Assembly: GCA_031275795.1 (NCBI GenBank) | Contig: JAISOG010000012.1 | Coordinates: forward strand, 1-34,674 | DNA: 34,674 nt | Direction: 5' to 3' | From: Candidatus Endomicrobiellum incisitermitis | GTDB lineage: Bacteria > Elusimicrobiota > Endomicrobiia > Endomicrobiales > Endomicrobiaceae | In this document: positions 1 through 6,822 of the stretch, piece by piece | How positions within the stretch are numbered: position 1 is the stretch's first letter | Layout: every line of letters begins with the position of its first letter | The notes under the pieces: generated by a model | The model's database searches: none | Told to the model about the DNA's origin: nothing | The model's input: the letters and a program-made list of their open reading frames with translations, nothing else | Made by a program: the position numbers and the translations under genes

Positions 1-135
1 TCTTCTTGGACGTGATAAAAAATATATCCTTCCATTACTTATTAAATTATATATATGCTCTGTCTTATCTACATATATTGCTCCATCTTTTCGTAAAACT
101 TCAAATGCCTGCGTCCCTACTGGCAATTTCTTCAT
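1..135 (-). CDS. AAA-ATPase-like / PD-(D/E)XK (DUF1703) family protein, N-terminus only
   Basis: The gene runs leftward out of the window, so only 45 N-terminal codons are visible, starting at ATG 135. The peptide begins MKKLPVGTQAF and continues through IYVDKTEHIYNLI to YFLSRPRR. This is the usual opening of the AAA-ATPase-like family (Pfam PF09820, commonly followed by a PD-(D/E)XK-like DUF1703 domain). In that family the RPRRFGKS segment is the Walker A-like loop, and here the window edge cuts it. AAGGA lies 7 nt before the ATG as a ribosome binding site. The biochemical role of the family is not established. I cannot tell whether this copy is intact outside the window. It is nearly identical in sequence to the pseudogene copy at 347, in opposite orientation. 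Confidence 0.75.
   Translation of the reverse strand, partial: MKKLPVGTQAFEVLRKDGAIYVDKTEHIYNLISNGRIYFLSRPRR
14..91. repeat. Left arm of a 78-nt identical inverted repeat
   Basis: Positions 14-91 read on the minus strand are identical to 391-468 on the plus strand. The two arms lie inside the N-terminal coding parts of two divergent AAA-ATPase-like gene copies. Flanking coding sequence on both sides remains similar but has scattered mismatches. The spacer between the arms is about 300 bp. The repeat follows from gene duplication in opposite orientation and could serve as a site for inversion by homologous recombination. Confidence 0.9.
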
Positions 136-346
136 AAAATATTCCTTAAAGCTATTGTGTATAAGAGTTTACTATATTTATTGTTAAATTTACAAATAAA
201 GAATAAGAATATTGATATTGTAAGCGTAGAGATGCAAAGGAGAGAAGTTGATAGTTGAAGAAAAACAATAAGAATATTTAGCATAAAGATAATTTAGTAG
301 AAAAATGGTATACTTAATGAATAAATATATAGTTGAGAGGAAGTAA
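136..346. other. Intergenic region between divergent AAA-ATPase-like fragments
   Basis: I see no convincing gene in these 211 bp. The right part (302-346) is a leader for the 347 copy that recurs almost unchanged at 34597-34641. It carries a TATACT (309-314) that could be a -10 box and an AGAGG ribosome binding site just before ATG 347. The left copy has a different leader, so only the right copy shares this leader type. The sequence around 190-300 is purine-rich on the plus strand and gives only short broken reading frames. It may be further decayed coding sequence, but I cannot identify it. Confidence 0.5.
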
Positions 347-379
347 ATGAAGAAATTACCGATAGGGGCACAGGCATTT
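302..379 (+). repeat. Direct repeat unit: leader and first codons of an AAA-ATPase-like gene (copy A)
   Basis: This 78-nt stretch aligns without gaps to 34597-34674 with five mismatches by eye. It covers a possible -10 box, the AGAGG ribosome binding site, the start codon and the first 11 codons. Similarity stops abruptly upstream of 302. The duplicated unit therefore carries its own expression signals, not only coding sequence. Confidence 0.85.
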
Positions 380-690
380 AATGTTTTACAAAAAGATGGA
401 GCAATATATGTAGATAAGACAGAGCATATATATAATTTAATAAGTAATGGAAGGATATATTTTTTATCGCGACCAAGAAGATTTGGAAAATAGTTGCTGA
501 TAAACACATTTCTATATGTGGATACACACAAGAAGAGTTAGAAAGTAGTTTTAAAGAATATATAGAAGTCACTACAGAATATATGGCAATAAGTAAAGAA
601 GAGATATTGTCAAAGATAAAGCACTGGTATAATGGATATTCATGGGATGGAAAGACTTTTGTGTATAATCCATTTTCGACATTTATGTAA
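347..690 (+). pseudogene. Decayed AAA-ATPase-like / DUF1703 family gene
   Basis: The gene opens well: ATG 347 behind AGAGG, then MKKLPIGAQAF up to the Walker A-like RPRRFGK. The next codon is TAG (491-493), where the family has Ser, so one C-to-A change from TCG would explain it. After the stop the frame continues as LLINTF, then jumps frame to CGYTQEELESSF, and later to WYNGYSWDG and VYNPFS, motifs that lie much further along in the family. It ends at TAA 688-690 without the nuclease-like C-terminal domain. So the copy has a nonsense codon, a large internal deletion with frameshift, and 3' truncation. At most a 48-residue peptide can be made. It is a clear pseudogene of the family seen at both window edges. 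Confidence 0.88.
391..468. repeat. Right arm of a 78-nt identical inverted repeat
   Basis: This is the plus-strand partner of 14-91 and lies in the pseudogene copy. See the left arm for the comparison. Confidence 0.9.
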
Positions 691-716
691 AATCCCCTGT
701 AACAATTTAAAAAAAG

Positions 717-752
717 AAACTCATAAACCACAGTTAGAGTTTATTATCTTTT
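717..752 (+). terminator. Weak hairpin with T-rich tail after the pseudogene
   Basis: AAACTC (717-722) and GAGTTT (737-742) can pair with a 14-nt loop, followed by a T-rich stretch. It lies between the pseudogene and rmuC and could end transcription from the left. The stem is short, so this is tentative. Confidence 0.3.
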
Positions 753-780
753 TAATTAGAGAACAATTTAGAGAAGAATT

Positions 781-1965
781 ATGAATATATTAGTATCCAT
801 TTTGTTATTTTTTCTTGGAATTGCTATTGGCAGCATGTTATTTATAAAAAGATATATATCCATTTCCAAAGATCTTGCGACAAAAAAACAAAAAATAGAA
901 GATTTGACAGAAACTTTAAAAAATCAAGAAAAGTTAAACTCTTCGCTAGCAATACAATTTGAAAATATTGCTTCAAAAGTATTAGAAGAAAAAAACACCA
1001 AAATTATAGATTTAAACAAATTGTCTTTAGAAACTATAGTTTCTCCTTTTAAAACAAAATTTGACGAATTTAAAATTAAAATAGATTCTCTGCAAATTTA
1101 CGAAGCAGAAAAAATGTCTAGTTTGCAAAAGGAATTAGAAAAACTAGTAACGCTAAACAATAAACTTAGTAAAGAAGCTAATAATCTTGCAGATGCATTA
1201 AAAGGAGATTCTAAACTCCAAGGAATTTGGGGGGAACTAAGTCTTGAACGTATTTTTGAGTACGTTGGCATGATAGAAGGTGTAAACTATTTATCTCAAA
1301 AACAGTTTAAAGATACTGATAACACAAAAATACCTGACTATATAGTAAAACTTCCCGAAGATAAGCACATTATAATAGATGCAAAAACTTCTCTCTTAGC
1401 TTATGAAAAATACTATAATACTCAAAATGAAATAGATAAAAAAACTTATTTAAAAGAACATTCAACAAGCATAAAAAAACATATTGATGAACTTGCTTCA
1501 AAAGACTACGCATCCTTGACAGACATTAACCAACCTGAGTATGTATTGATGTTTGTGCCAATAGAAAATGCTATTTCTCTTGCTCTGGAGGATAAACATG
1601 ACCTTGTGTCTTATGCTTTTAAGAAAAATATAGCAATTGTAACCCCTTCAACACTGCTTGCCACATTAAAAACTGTAGAATATATATGGAGACAAGAATA
1701 CCAGAAAAAAAATGTAATCGAAATTGCTGAACAAGGTGGAAATCTCTACGATAAATTTGTAACGTTTACACAAACTTTGCTTGAGGCAGACAAAAAAATA
1801 TCTGAAGCAAAAAATAAAATTGAAGAGTCCATAAAAAGACTTTCTTCTTCTGACAAAAAAGGAGACAGTCTTATAGATAGAGTACAAAAATTAAAAGAAC
1901 TTGGAGCATCAACAAAAAAAGAAATACCACAGAAACTATTAAAACAATCTCCGGAGCAACAATGA
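781..1965 (+). CDS. rmuC: RmuC family DNA recombination protein
   Basis: This 394-residue protein has a membrane-spanning N-terminus (about residues 3-22) and a long Lys/Glu-rich coiled coil (about 28-140). A conserved RmuC domain follows, with WGELSLERI near 150-158 and a PD-(D/E)XK-like arrangement (P185-D186, then D200-A-K202). RmuC proteins are membrane-anchored, predicted nucleases that limit recombination at inverted repeats and affect chromosome stability. The exact reaction is not proven. Length and domain order are usual for the family. The start follows a purine-rich AGAGAAG. The stop overlaps the next gene by ATGA, so the two are co-translated. The gene starts 90 bp after the AAA-ATPase-like pseudogene. 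Confidence 0.93.
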   Translation: MNILVSILLFFLGIAIGSMLFIKRYISISKDLATKKQKIEDLTETLKNQEKLNSSLAIQFENIASKVLEEKNTKIIDLNKLSLETIVSPFKTKFDEFKIKIDSLQIYEAEKMSSLQKELEKLVTLNNKLSKEANNLADALKGDSKLQGIWGELSLERIFEYVGMIEGVNYLSQKQFKDTDNTKIPDYIVKLPEDKHIIIDAKTSLLAYEKYYNTQNEIDKKTYLKEHSTSIKKHIDELASKDYASLTDINQPEYVLMFVPIENAISLALEDKHDLVSYAFKKNIAIVTPSTLLATLKTVEYIWRQEYQKKNVIEIAEQGGNLYDKFVTFTQTLLEADKKISEAKNKIEESIKRLSSSDKKGDSLIDRVQKLKELGASTKKEIPQKLLKQSPEQQ

Positions 1966-2669
1966 CAGAAAAAATAACAATGTGTAAAACTGAACTCAAT
2001 AACAAAGCTTTAGAACTAAAAAAAGCTCTTGAAACAGAAAACATAAACATCTCATTTGACAACAACTCTTTTAAAGACTATCTTGTAAAACTTATTGTTA
2101 AACAAAATGGCATATTTAGAGGTATCCTATTTTTATATTATAAACCCACAAAACAAACTTACTCCTTAAAAAGGCAAATATCAAGTTCGCAAATAGATTC
2201 AATTATTGACTCTACATGGAACAAACTAAACGGTTTTGAAATTTATGACAGTCAAAGCACTATTTACGAAGCCTTTGTTGATGGAGCATATATTAACGGC
2301 ATAACAAGTTATGCATCTATCATTTATTTAGGCAATAATATACAAACAGAATTGTTTGGCACTATAAAAGATACTCAGTTTAGACAATTTGGCGGAGAAC
2401 TTAAATCCGTAGTAGAAACTTTAAAATGGTGCGAAAAAAATAATGTGAAAAAAATAAGAATAAATTACGATTATCAAGGGATAGAAAGTTTTGCTACAGG
2501 CAAATGGCAAGCAAAAAATAAGCTTTCGTTAGAATACGTAAATTTTATCAGAAACACCAATATACAAATCCACTGGAGACATATTAAAAGCCATACAGGA
2601 AACCTTAAAAACAATAGAGTAGACATGCTTGCAAAAAAAGCAGCTACACAGCTAGCCCACTCGGTTTAA
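1962..2669 (+). CDS. RNase H-family protein with an additional N-terminal domain
   Basis: The C-terminal half (about residues 102-232) is an RNase HI fold. It has D107 in VDGAY, E146 in GGELKS, D170 in NYDYQG, H211 in KSHTGN and D221 in NRVDMLAK. All four catalytic acids and the histidine are present, so cleavage of the RNA strand of RNA:DNA hybrids is the expected activity. The first 100 residues are not the usual hybrid-binding domain. The GILFLYYKPTKQTYSLK strand pattern resembles TBP-like domains of RNase HIII, which is a guess from pattern only. At 235 residues it is longer than plain RNase HI (about 155). The start codon overlaps the rmuC stop, pairing it with a recombination gene. Confidence 0.85.
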   Translation: MTEKITMCKTELNNKALELKKALETENINISFDNNSFKDYLVKLIVKQNGIFRGILFLYYKPTKQTYSLKRQISSSQIDSIIDSTWNKLNGFEIYDSQSTIYEAFVDGAYINGITSYASIIYLGNNIQTELFGTIKDTQFRQFGGELKSVVETLKWCEKNNVKKIRINYDYQGIESFATGKWQAKNKLSLEYVNFIRNTNIQIHWRHIKSHTGNLKNNRVDMLAKKAATQLAHSV

Positions 2670-2725
2670 GAGAACCCTTTTGAGTATTCACCAACTTCCT
2701 TTTTATTGATATGTGTAATATAAAA

Positions 2726-3127
2726 TTAACGTTTTGAAAATTGGAATCGCTTTCTAGCTTTTGGCCTTCCGGGTTTTTTTCTCTCAACCATTCTAGAGTC
2801 CCTAGTTAAAAAATCTTCCTTTCTCAGAGCTGCTTTAGATGACTCGTTAAGTTCTAAAATCGCCCTTGCTAAACCATGGCTTACAGCGCCAGCTTGTCCA
2901 CTTACACCGCCACCAGAAACGTTTACAAAAAAATCATAACTTTTAACGCCATCCCAAACATTCATGGGTTTTAAAGCCAATTTTTTTAGTCTGTCTAAAC
3001 CTATAAAATATTCATCTACTGATTTATCATTAACTATAATTTTGCCACTACCGCTTGAAACTCTTACTCTGGCAATTGCATTTTTTCTGCGGCCGGTGCT
3101 CATGCTTAAATAAGAAACATTACTCAT
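2726..3127 (-). CDS. rpsI: 30S ribosomal protein S9
   Basis: The 133-residue protein has the S9 hallmarks: GRRKNAIARVRV near the N-terminus, GGGVSGQAGAVSHGLARAI in the middle, and the basic tail KKPGRPKARKRFQFSKR that reaches the decoding-site tRNA. Length is normal. A strong AGAGGAG precedes ATG 3127. It follows rplM by 12 nt, the conserved L13-S9 operon order. It converges with the RNase H gene, with 56 bp between their stops and no clear terminator. Confidence 0.98.
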   Translation of the reverse strand: MSNVSYLSMSTGRRKNAIARVRVSSGSGKIIVNDKSVDEYFIGLDRLKKLALKPMNVWDGVKSYDFFVNVSGGGVSGQAGAVSHGLARAILELNESSKAALRKEDFLTRDSRMVERKKPGRPKARKRFQFSKR

Positions 3128-3139
3128 TTTTTCTCCTCT

Positions 3140-3571
3140 TTACTTTACAGAAGCTGCTAATTGTGCACTGTGATTATGTTTATCATCTTTAAAAACTTTA
3201 AGTCTTGTTATTTGCCTATCAGCAAGCTTATTTTTAGGCAACATCCCTTTAACAGCAGAAAATAAAGCTTTTTGCGGACTTTCTGCCATTAAAACAGAAT
3301 AAGGCGTCAGTTTAGCTCCACCTGGATATCCTGAAAATGTAAAATACGTTTTTTGGTCAAGCTTTTTGCCTGTAAGGACTATTTTGCTAGCATTTGTAAC
3401 AATAACAAAATCGCCACAATCTATGTGGTTAATATAAAAAGCTTTTCCTTTGCCTCTTAAAAGGTCTGCTACTTCCACGGCAAGCCTTCCTAAAACTTTC
3501 CCGTTTGCGTCTATTAAATGCCATTTTCTTTCAATTGCATCCTGTTTGGGTAAATAAGTCTTTTTATTCAT
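3140..3571 (-). CDS. rplM: 50S ribosomal protein L13
   Basis: L13 binds 23S rRNA early in 50S assembly. The protein shows WHLIDANGKVLGRLA near the start, then GDFVIVTNASKIVLTGKK and MLPKNKLADRQ. I chose ATG 3571 (143 residues, the usual length) with CAAGG upstream. An upstream in-frame start at 3607 would add 12 residues not seen in the family. It heads the L13-S9 operon. The 246-bp region before it may hold its promoter and leader. Confidence 0.97.
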   Translation of the reverse strand: MNKKTYLPKQDAIERKWHLIDANGKVLGRLAVEVADLLRGKGKAFYINHIDCGDFVIVTNASKIVLTGKKLDQKTYFTFSGYPGGAKLTPYSVLMAESPQKALFSAVKGMLPKNKLADRQITRLKVFKDDKHNHSAQLAASVK

Positions 3572-3817
3572 CTTTAAAAACCTTGTCCTATAAAAGTTGT
3601 TTTTCAATTACAACAAAATAACACCATAATAGTAAAAATATAAACATATTTTACTATACTCTGGCTACTTAGATATAATTTAGTACTTTGGTGAGGCAAC
3701 TAAATTACCAATTACATACATAATAATAATAATTATAGTATTTCAATAACAAAGAAGCAACAACTTGTATTGTTAAAAATACAATAATTGTACTAATCTA
3801 AACAATGTATAGAGAAA
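3572..3817 (-). other. Leader / intergenic region upstream of rplM with two AT-rich hairpins
   Basis: No gene is visible. Two inverted repeats stand out. At 3629-3657, a 12-bp stem with one bulged A closes a 4-nt loop (left arm 3629-3641, right arm 3646-3657). At 3765-3784, TTGTATT pairs with AATACAA around a 6-nt loop. Neither is followed by a T-run in the minus direction, so they are poor candidates for intrinsic terminators. The first lies about 60 nt upstream of the rplM start and could be part of its leader. Possible -35/-10 pairs on the minus strand are too weak to name. A short TAA repeat is at about 3720-3735. Confidence 0.45.
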
Positions 3818-3967
3818 CTATTTATTTTTGCCAACAATTTTAAAGACTTTTGTTGAGCAATGTGGACATACTCCAGAAATGGCTTTCATGCCATTTTTCA
3901 TTACTACATCTTGAGGGTCTTTAACTTCTACTTGTTTTTTGCATTTCATACATCTTGCCTCTGCCAT
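3818..3967 (-). CDS. DUF5679-type zinc-ribbon small protein
   Basis: This is a 49-residue protein starting at ATG 3967 (MAEARCMKCKKQVEVKDP) with AGAGG a few bases upstream. Two CxxC pairs (C6/C9 and C34/C37) form a one-zinc ribbon. The spacing and the central NGMKAISGVCPHC pattern match the small DUF5679 family, which resembles the zinc ribbons at the C-terminus of topoisomerase I. Its function is unknown; nucleic acid binding is plausible. It lies 33 nt downstream of tRNA-Gly and upstream of rplM, all on the minus strand. Confidence 0.85.
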   Translation of the reverse strand: MAEARCMKCKKQVEVKDPQDVVMKNGMKAISGVCPHCSTKVFKIVGKNK

Positions 3968-4000
3968 GATAACACCTCTTTAATGTATTGTTTTAAAAAA

Positions 4001-4071
4001 AGCGGGCGATGGGAATCGAACCCACATCACAAGCTTGGGAAGCTTGGGTTTTACCACTAGACTACGCCCGC
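4001..4071 (-). tRNA. tRNA-Gly (anticodon CCC)
   Basis: Read on the minus strand, the acceptor arms GCGGGCG (5') and CGCCCGC (3') pair fully, with T as discriminator. The anticodon stem CAAGC/GCTTG closes the loop TTCCCAA, which places CCC at positions 34-36. The T arm contains GGTTCGATTCC. The sequence closely follows the E. coli glyU type from memory. The 3' CCA is not encoded and would be added by the neighbouring cca product. Confidence 0.95.
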
Positions 4072-4094
4072 AATAAATATTTGATTTAACACCG

Positions 4095-5540
4095 TCAGAT
4101 TTTACCCTTTTTTTTAATCTGTGTCAATTTTAAAGAAACAAATTCTAAAGCTTCTTTTACATTTGACACTTTTCCTTCTTCTTGAGCTATCAATACGTCT
4201 TTTAAAAGTTCACCAATTATGGGGCCTGGGTTTAAAGAAAACTTTTTCATTATTACATTGCCGTCAATAATCTTCTCTAAAGGCTTAGCATTTTTTAACT
4301 CGTAATAGTATCTTAGAAGTTCTCTTAAAGATTGTTCTTGAAGATTTAATTTGCTCTTTGAAAAAACTTTTAAGTTTTTGTATGAATGCCAATCTGACAT
4401 AGAAACAACCAACAAATCTGAAGTAAACTCACCTATATCTCTAAAAACTTTTAAGGAAGCTTTTTTAGTTACTACATTGTCTCTTGTTAAAGTTGACAAT
4501 CTCATATGATGCTTAACTAAAAATACTGAAAATTCAATATCCTTTTTACTAAATTTTAAAGCAGACATTATTTCTTTTATTTTTTTGGCACCTTTCTCTT
4601 CATGACCAAAAAAATGCATTTTACCATTTTCAAAAAACGCTGTTTCTGGCTTTGCATTATCGTGAAACAAAGCTACAAACTTTATTAAACCTTCTCTTGT
4701 AACATTTTCCGAAAAAGAAAAGTTGTCTTTAAAATGTTTTTGTAAATCAATATAATTTTGAGGAAAATATTTTTTCAAATTACTTAAAATCTTCTCTGAA
4801 CATTCAAAAGTTTTAAAAGAATGTTCAAATAGTCCGCCTTTATGATAATAATGCTTTTTACTGGCTTTTTTCATTTTAACAATTTCAGGAAAAACCGCAT
4901 CTAAAAGGCCAGCTTTATCCATCATCTTTAACACCTTTGCAGCATTGTTTGTTGCAAGAATTCTTGAAAATTCGTTTTTTACTCTTTCTTTAGACACATC
5001 ACTTATAAGTTTTGCATTGCTTTTTATTTGTTTTAAAGAGGATTCTGAAATTTTAAAGCTATGTTCTGCCATAAAACGAAATGCTCTTAACATCCTTAAA
5101 GCATCTGTTTTAAAAGATTTAGAAGAAACTGGATTTAATATTTTTGCTTTTAAATCTTTTAAAACAGTCTTTTTTGATAAAATTACATGCTGTTTAAAAT
5201 TCTTGAAATCTTTTAAATTAAAAGCTATTGCATTAACCGTGAAATCCCTGCTTTGCAGATCTTGTTCTATTGTGTTTGCGCAAAAACGTGATATATCTAT
5301 ATTTTTAATTTTATTATCTTTTAGAATTATTCTATAAGTTTCAGATACCTTATCTAAAGTTATAAGTTTTGCTTTGAAAGATTTTGCCAGTTTTTTGGCA
5401 TACTTTAAAGGTTCTTTATTTACAACTAAATCTATGTCCTCATTTTTGCGGTTTAGATATAAGTCTCTAACAAAGCCGCCTACTGCATAAACGTCGTATC
5501 CTTGTGATAAATTGTTAATTTTTTCAATAAGTTTGTTCAA
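4095..5540 (-). CDS. cca: CCA-adding tRNA nucleotidyltransferase with HD domain
   Basis: The N-terminal nucleotidyltransferase domain has YAVGGFVRD (residues 18-26) and the metal-binding ED-x-D at 34-37. The RNA/ATP-binding neck includes SRDFTVNAIAF and DALRMLRAFRF. A C-terminal HD domain carries FVALFHDNAKPE. It adds or repairs the 3' CCA of tRNAs, needed here because neither tRNA in the window encodes CCA. At 481 residues it is the HD-containing class of the poly(A) polymerase family. The start is TTG 5540, with GGTGG six bases upstream. It follows the M16 gene by 20 bp in the same direction and ends 23 bp before tRNA-Gly. A poly(A) polymerase role cannot be excluded from sequence. Confidence 0.93.
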   Translation of the reverse strand: MNKLIEKINNLSQGYDVYAVGGFVRDLYLNRKNEDIDLVVNKEPLKYAKKLAKSFKAKLITLDKVSETYRIILKDNKIKNIDISRFCANTIEQDLQSRDFTVNAIAFNLKDFKNFKQHVILSKKTVLKDLKAKILNPVSSKSFKTDALRMLRAFRFMAEHSFKISESSLKQIKSNAKLISDVSKERVKNEFSRILATNNAAKVLKMMDKAGLLDAVFPEIVKMKKASKKHYYHKGGLFEHSFKTFECSEKILSNLKKYFPQNYIDLQKHFKDNFSFSENVTREGLIKFVALFHDNAKPETAFFENGKMHFFGHEEKGAKKIKEIMSALKFSKKDIEFSVFLVKHHMRLSTLTRDNVVTKKASLKVFRDIGEFTSDLLVVSMSDWHSYKNLKVFSKSKLNLQEQSLRELLRYYYELKNAKPLEKIIDGNVIMKKFSLNPGPIIGELLKDVLIAQEEGKVSNVKEALEFVSLKLTQIKKKGKI

Positions 5541-5560
5541 TTTAAAACCACCATATCTTT

Positions 5561-6781
5561 TTATTCTGGGTTTACAATAATGATTACAGAGTTTTGAGAA
5601 AATATTTTATTTGCTACATCAATTAAATCTTCCGAAGTCACCATATCCAAGTCTCTTAGATATTGTTCTTCATACTTAAATCCTTGCCCAACAATTTCAA
5701 GCCAGCCATAATAAAAAGTTTGTTTACTTACTGTTTGCCTACTCATAGAATGTATACCTTTAATATATCTTTTTGTGCTCTCTAGCTCTTGCTTAGAAAT
5801 TTTTATTGTACAAAAATCTTTTAAAATCTCTTCAATTTTTTTTAAAGTTAGTTCTATATTTTTCTTATCAAGACCTATATGAATTGAAAAAAAACTTTTT
5901 TCTACTCTTAGCGGATACATAGTATATACTTCATAAGCAAGGCCCAGTTTTTCTCTTAACTCAACAAACAGTCTGCTTGTTATTTTTGAGCCAAGAACTG
6001 CACTTATAACTCCAACTGTAATACAATTTCTGTCATTTAAAGTAGGAGCAGGAAACCCAATATGAATATATGCTTGGTTAAATTTACCTTTTATTTCTTT
6101 TTTTATATTTTCTAAATGTCTTAAACTAAATACAGGTTTTTTAAACTTTTTGCCAGAAGGAATTAAAGAAAGATGTTTTTCTAAAGATTCTTCTACAAGA
6201 TCCTTATCTATATTGCCCGCCACTGAAATTAAAATGTTTGAAGCATTATAAGAATATTTATGCCATTGCAATAAATCATCCCTAGTAATTTTTAAAATGG
6301 TTTCTTTAGAGCCTAAAACAGGGTTAGAATAAGAAGCAGCCTCATAAAATACTTTTATAAAATTGTCTAAAGCAGTTCTACCTATACTATCTTTTCTAGA
6401 ATCAAGAGACGCTATTGCATTTTGTTTTTCAAAAGATAATTCTTTTTCATCAAACTCAGGATTTAAAATAACATCTGAAAGAATTTCTGTAGCCTTATCA
6501 AAATATTGACTAAGAAAACACATGCTTATTTCTGACACATCATAATCTGCATCTCCAACAAGTTCACAACCAATATCCTCTACAACTTTTGCAAGCTGCT
6601 GTGAAGAATATTTTTTAGTAGAGTGCGTCATAAGTTTTGAAGTAAGATATGATATGCCAGCATTGTGCAAACTTTCAGCTATAACAGAAACTGGCGTTAA
6701 AATTCTTATAGCAACAACTTTAACTCCCTCTGTTTTATTAAAAACAACTTTAATATTATTTTTTAGGGCAAAACTTTCCAT
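5561..6781 (-). CDS. M16-family peptidase-like protein lacking zinc ligands
   Basis: This 406-residue protein has the two-domain M16 layout: a peptidase-like N-half, then a C-half with RLFVELREKLGLAYEVYT near the middle. Where active members have HxxEH, residues 45-49 read YLTSK, so zinc cannot be bound in the usual way. In many bacteria two adjacent M16 genes form a heterodimer of one catalytic and one non-catalytic subunit. The neighbour just upstream has an intact HFLEH and identical length. A pairing is therefore the natural inference. The start is firm: GGAGG four bases before ATG 6781. It sits 41 bp after the partner gene. Confidence 0.9.
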   Translation of the reverse strand: MESFALKNNIKVVFNKTEGVKVVAIRILTPVSVIAESLHNAGISYLTSKLMTHSTKKYSSQQLAKVVEDIGCELVGDADYDVSEISMCFLSQYFDKATEILSDVILNPEFDEKELSFEKQNAIASLDSRKDSIGRTALDNFIKVFYEAASYSNPVLGSKETILKITRDDLLQWHKYSYNASNILISVAGNIDKDLVEESLEKHLSLIPSGKKFKKPVFSLRHLENIKKEIKGKFNQAYIHIGFPAPTLNDRNCITVGVISAVLGSKITSRLFVELREKLGLAYEVYTMYPLRVEKSFFSIHIGLDKKNIELTLKKIEEILKDFCTIKISKQELESTKRYIKGIHSMSRQTVSKQTFYYGWLEIVGQGFKYEEQYLRDLDMVTSEDLIDVANKIFSQNSVIIIVNPE

Positions 6782-6822
6782 TTAACCTCCAAGCACAAAC
6801 CACCAAAGTTTGAACTTACACA

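Noticed and set aside
190-731. Two open frames on the minus strand of about 113-117 codons
   Set aside because: They are antisense to the AAA-ATPase-like pseudogene, whose plus-strand frame shows family motifs. Their products are low-complexity and aromatic/Ile-rich without recognisable domains.
3721-3735. TAA triplet repeat
   Set aside because: It has only about five units in very AT-rich DNA and lies outside genes, so it is probably incidental.
3860-4060. Plus-strand frame of 66 codons over the small zinc-ribbon gene and tRNA-Gly
   Set aside because: It runs antisense through a tRNA and a conserved small protein; the peptide resembles no family.
4945-5337. Plus-strand frame of 130 codons inside cca
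   Set aside because: It is antisense to conserved CCA-enzyme sequence and arises from AT-rich codon bias.
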